Source of the DNA: Candidatus Anaerobutyricum stercoripullorum
Lineage (GTDB): Bacteria; Bacillota; Clostridia; Lachnospirales; Lachnospiraceae
Direction: 5' to 3'
Length of the DNA stretch: 7,137 nucleotides
NCBI GenBank assembly: GCA_019114885.1
Contig: DXEQ01000255.1
Span: forward strand, 1 to 7,137
Shown here: piece after piece, positions 5,041 through 7,137 of the stretch
How positions within the stretch are numbered: position 1 is the first letter of the stretch
Layout of the letters: every line of letters begins with the position of its first letter
Made by a program: the position numbers and the translations under genes
Notes under the pieces: generated by a model
What the model saw: the letters and a program-made list of their open reading frames with translations, nothing else
Told to the model about the DNA's origin: nothing
Database searches by the model: none

Positions 5041-5773
5041 GAATACGCCCTGCGGCCTGAACCGGGATGTGATCAAGATGATCGCCATGGGGACCATGCT
5101 GCTCAACCATGTGGCCACGGTCTTCATGGAGCCGGGTACATTTCTTTTTGAATTGTTTGTGGATATCGGGTATTTTACCGCCATCACCATGTGCTATTTT
5201 CTCGTGGAAGGGTGGCATTATACCCGGTCCAGAAGACGCTACGCGCTTCGGCTGTTTCTGTTTGCGCTGCTTTCACAGATTCCGTTTAGCTATGCATTTT
5301 CAGAGGATGGCAGTCTGCGATATTCCAATCTGAATATGATGTTCACGCTGCTTTTCTGCTTTCTCATCATCTGGGCCTTGAAAGAGATCCCTGATCCGGG
5401 AAAGAGCCGGGCTATGGCCTTTTTTCTGACCTGCTGTACGGCTTTTTGTGACTGGGCGTTTTTCGCGGCGGTCTTTACCTGGCTTTTTGTGTGGGCGGAC
5501 GGCGTGCCGGAAAGGCAGAAGACTGCCTGGAGATGGGCGGTGCTATGCTTCGGCGGATTTACGTTTCTTTCCGGCATCGGGAGATTCCCGCCGGCAGGGC
5601 TGCTGCTCTATGCAGCGGGCGCCGCAGCCGGAGTGGCTTTATCTGCCGTCTGCATCCTGTATCTGTATAATGGAAAGCGGGCGCAGAGAGGGAGAAAGTT
5701 CTTTCAGTGGTTCTTCTACCTGTTCTATCCGGTACATTTGCTTGTGCTGGGGCTGTTGCGTTTTGCGCTGTAA
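5030..5773 (+). CDS. TraX family membrane protein (candidate acyltransferase)
   Basis: The 247-residue product is a multi-pass membrane protein. It opens LNRDVIKMIAMGTMLLNH (10-27), continues with IGYFTAITMCYFLVEGW (46-62), RYALRLFLFALLSQIPF (70-86), NMMFTLLFCFLI (102-113) and CDWAFF (140-145), and ends YLFYPVHLLVLGLLR (230-244). This pattern, including the LNRDxIK-LxH start and the terminal YPxHLL, is that of chromosomal TraX-like proteins in Firmicutes. F-plasmid TraX N-acetylates pilin; the function of chromosomal homologues is not established, but transfer of acyl groups at the membrane is plausible. The start is uncertain. ATG 5030 is taken because it gives a short polar lead before the conserved segment, but its Shine-Dalgarno (GGAGG, 5010-5014) is 15 nt away; ATG 5018 is an alternative only 3 nt from it. 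Either way it overlaps the acidic gene, suggesting coupling. Confidence 0.88.
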   Translation: MTSKNTPCGLNRDVIKMIAMGTMLLNHVATVFMEPGTFLFELFVDIGYFTAITMCYFLVEGWHYTRSRRRYALRLFLFALLSQIPFSYAFSEDGSLRYSNLNMMFTLLFCFLIIWALKEIPDPGKSRAMAFFLTCCTAFCDWAFFAAVFTWLFVWADGVPERQKTAWRWAVLCFGGFTFLSGIGRFPPAGLLLYAAGAAAGVALSAVCILYLYNGKRAQRGRKFFQWFFYLFYPVHLLVLGLLRFAL

Positions 5774-5776
5774 AAC

Positions 5777-5805
5777 ATTTTTCTCACATAAAGATCAGGT
5801 ATGAT
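5777..5805 (+). promoter_or_regulatory. Possible promoter of the glycoside hydrolase gene
   Basis: TATGAT (5800-5805) is a 5/6 -10 element located 43 nt before the ATG at 5848. The -35 position holds only a T-rich stretch (5777-5782), so the promoter is weak or helped by a regulator. Read-through from the TraX gene is also possible, since no terminator is visible between them. Confidence 0.35.
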
Positions 5806-5847
5806 AGGAAAAGATGCCGGATAACACAAGATTTAAGGAGGAGACTT

Positions 5848-7056
5848 ATGAAAAAACAACTGACTGCCATATTGCTGGCTGTCCTCATGGTCTGCGGTAT
5901 CCTTGCCCCGGTAAAAGCGGAGGCAGCCGCATCGGCTGATGATTACAGAGCAGTATGGTTTTCCTACTATGACTACGAGGATTATCTCAAATCCGCCGAT
6001 CGCAACAACGCGGCGGAGTTCACCACATTTTTCCGCAAGGTTGTGGGCAAATGTAAGACCCGCGGCATGAACCGGATCATCGTGCAGGTACGCCCGACCG
6101 GCGACGCCATCTACGATTCCGATATCTTCCCGACCTCGTCTTACATTTCCGGAAAGCAGGGAAGAGATATATCTTACGATCCCCTCGCCATCATGGTGGA
6201 GGAAGCCCACAGACAGGGTCTTGGCATTGAGGCGTGGATCAATCCGTACCGGGTGTCATTTAACACGAGCTACTCACAGCTTTCCAAAGATAACCCGGCC
6301 AGAAAATGGCATGAATCCGCCAACGCCGCTGACCGGAGAAATGTACTTTCCTACAATGGACAGCTTTATTATAATCCGTCCAAACCGGAGGTGCGGAATC
6401 TGATCATTGACGGCGTCGAAGAAATCGTGCGCAAATACGATGTGGACGGCATACATATGGATGATTATTTCTATCCGAGCTTTTCATCCGGCAATTATAA
6501 AACTGCTTTCGATGCGCCGGAGTACAACGCTTCCGCCGAGAAGAGCAACGGCGTGTCCATTAAAAATTACCGCAGAAAGCAGGTCAACAAGCTGGTAAAA
6601 GGCATCAAGAAAGCCATCAAGGCCATCGACCCGAGCGTAGTATTCGGTGTCAGCCCGGCCGGCAACATCGACAGCTTGAACAGCAAATATGCCTACTACG
6701 TCAACATTAAAAAATGGACAAATTCTACAAAGTTTGTGGATTATATCGCTCCGCAGATCTACTGGGGCTTCTCCCACAAGACCGCGCCGTTTGCCAAAGT
6801 GACAGACCGCTGGTCCGCCATGGTAGACCAGAGTAAGGTAAAACTCTACATCGGTCTCCCTGCCTACAAGATGGCGCAGCCGTCCAACGGCACCACCAAG
6901 GCCGAGCGGAAGGAACTGAAAAGCAAGACCCTGCTCAAAAAGCAGGCCAAATATGCCATCAAAAAGAATGCTGACGGCATCATCGTATTTGATTATGCCG
7001 ATCTGGACAAGACAGCCTGCAAAAAGCTGGCCAAATATCTGAAAAAGACATATTAA
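5848..7056 (+). CDS. Secreted GHL10/DUF187-type glycoside hydrolase
   Basis: The 402-residue precursor starts MKKQLTAILL with a basic n-region and hydrophobic core, and a likely signal-peptidase site after VKA or AEA (about residues 24-27). The LMVC at 13-16 is a poor lipobox. The mature protein matches the glycosyl-hydrolase-like 10 family (YngK/DigH-like TIM barrel): RAVWFSYYDYEDY (34-46), IIVQVRPTGDAIY (77-89), GIEAWINPYR (126-135), VDGIHMDDYFYP (199-210, with the paired acidic residues D205-D206), VVFGVSPAG (264-272), VDYIAPQIYW (297-306), GLPAYK (336-341) and GIIVFDYADL (377-386). E. coli DigH of this family acts on peptidoglycan glycan strands lacking stem peptides; whether that holds here is unknown. 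The start is fixed by AAGGAGG 6 nt upstream and by the signal peptide; an in-frame ATG at 5707 would bury the signal sequence. The C-terminus is lysine-rich. Confidence 0.93.
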   Translation: MKKQLTAILLAVLMVCGILAPVKAEAAASADDYRAVWFSYYDYEDYLKSADRNNAAEFTTFFRKVVGKCKTRGMNRIIVQVRPTGDAIYDSDIFPTSSYISGKQGRDISYDPLAIMVEEAHRQGLGIEAWINPYRVSFNTSYSQLSKDNPARKWHESANAADRRNVLSYNGQLYYNPSKPEVRNLIIDGVEEIVRKYDVDGIHMDDYFYPSFSSGNYKTAFDAPEYNASAEKSNGVSIKNYRRKQVNKLVKGIKKAIKAIDPSVVFGVSPAGNIDSLNSKYAYYVNIKKWTNSTKFVDYIAPQIYWGFSHKTAPFAKVTDRWSAMVDQSKVKLYIGLPAYKMAQPSNGTTKAERKELKSKTLLKKQAKYAIKKNADGIIVFDYADLDKTACKKLAKYLKKTY

Positions 7057-7074
7057 ATCGCAAATCGTCAGACA

Positions 7075-7110
7075 TAGCCCTGTTTTTATATAAAAATAAA
7101 AACGGGGCTA
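7075..7110. terminator. Hairpin after the hydrolase gene, possible terminator
   Basis: TAGCCCTGTTTTTAT (7075-7089) pairs with ATAAAAACGGGGCTA (7096-7110) over 15 bp with one T-G wobble and a 6-nt loop, starting 19 nt after the stop codon. No T-run follows on either strand, so termination efficiency is uncertain even though the position is right. Confidence 0.6.
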
Positions 7111-7137
7111 AAATATTGCCTCTTTATAAAGAAAACA

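Noticed and set aside
5707..5847. N-terminal extension of the GHL10 gene into the TraX gene
   Set aside because: It would bury a typical signal peptide, and the strong ribosome binding site supports the start at 5848.
1..7137. CRISPR array, insertion sequence or prophage content
   Set aside because: No regularly spaced repeats, transposase, integrase or phage structural genes were seen.

Overview
The window looks like a chromosomal segment of an anaerobic Firmicute in the class Clostridia, most likely a gut Lachnospiraceae. The reasons are the strong AGGAGG-type ribosome binding sites, the sigma-A style promoters, an FMN riboswitch with an intrinsic terminator, a stand-alone [FeFe] hydrogenase, and a tRNA gene without an encoded CCA end. 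This assignment is inference from style and gene content, not from a database match.

Layout from left to right. On the minus strand (1-335) lies the start of a Fic-family AMPylase gene, cut off by the window edge. It is preceded by a 55-codon TTG-started VbhA-type antitoxin gene that carries the Fic-inhibitory motif S-x3-E-G. A 10-bp hairpin sits between the two genes. A plus-strand promoter (399-427) points away from this pair and drives an FMN riboswitch (448-644) with an enlarged P3 arm, followed by a strong intrinsic terminator (719-768). The next gene, at 831, is an FGGY-family carbohydrate kinase rather than a riboflavin synthesis or uptake gene, which is the most unusual arrangement here.

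Next is a 489-residue multi-cluster [FeFe] hydrogenase of the group B type (2544-4013), whose arginine codon use suggests high expression. It is followed by a terminator-like hairpin and a tRNA-Ser(CGA) gene with its own promoter and terminator. A degenerate 37-bp tandem repeat trails the tRNA.

The right third holds an unrecognised acidic 195-residue protein gene that overlaps the start of a TraX-family membrane protein gene (candidate acyltransferase). A secreted GHL10/DUF187-type glycoside hydrolase gene follows. The last two suggest a cell-envelope theme (inference). The window closes with a 15-bp hairpin after the hydrolase gene.

No CRISPR array, insertion sequence, transposase or phage gene was seen. 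The strongest leads are the FMN riboswitch in front of an FGGY kinase and the Fic/VbhA pair with a hairpin over the likely toxin translation start.
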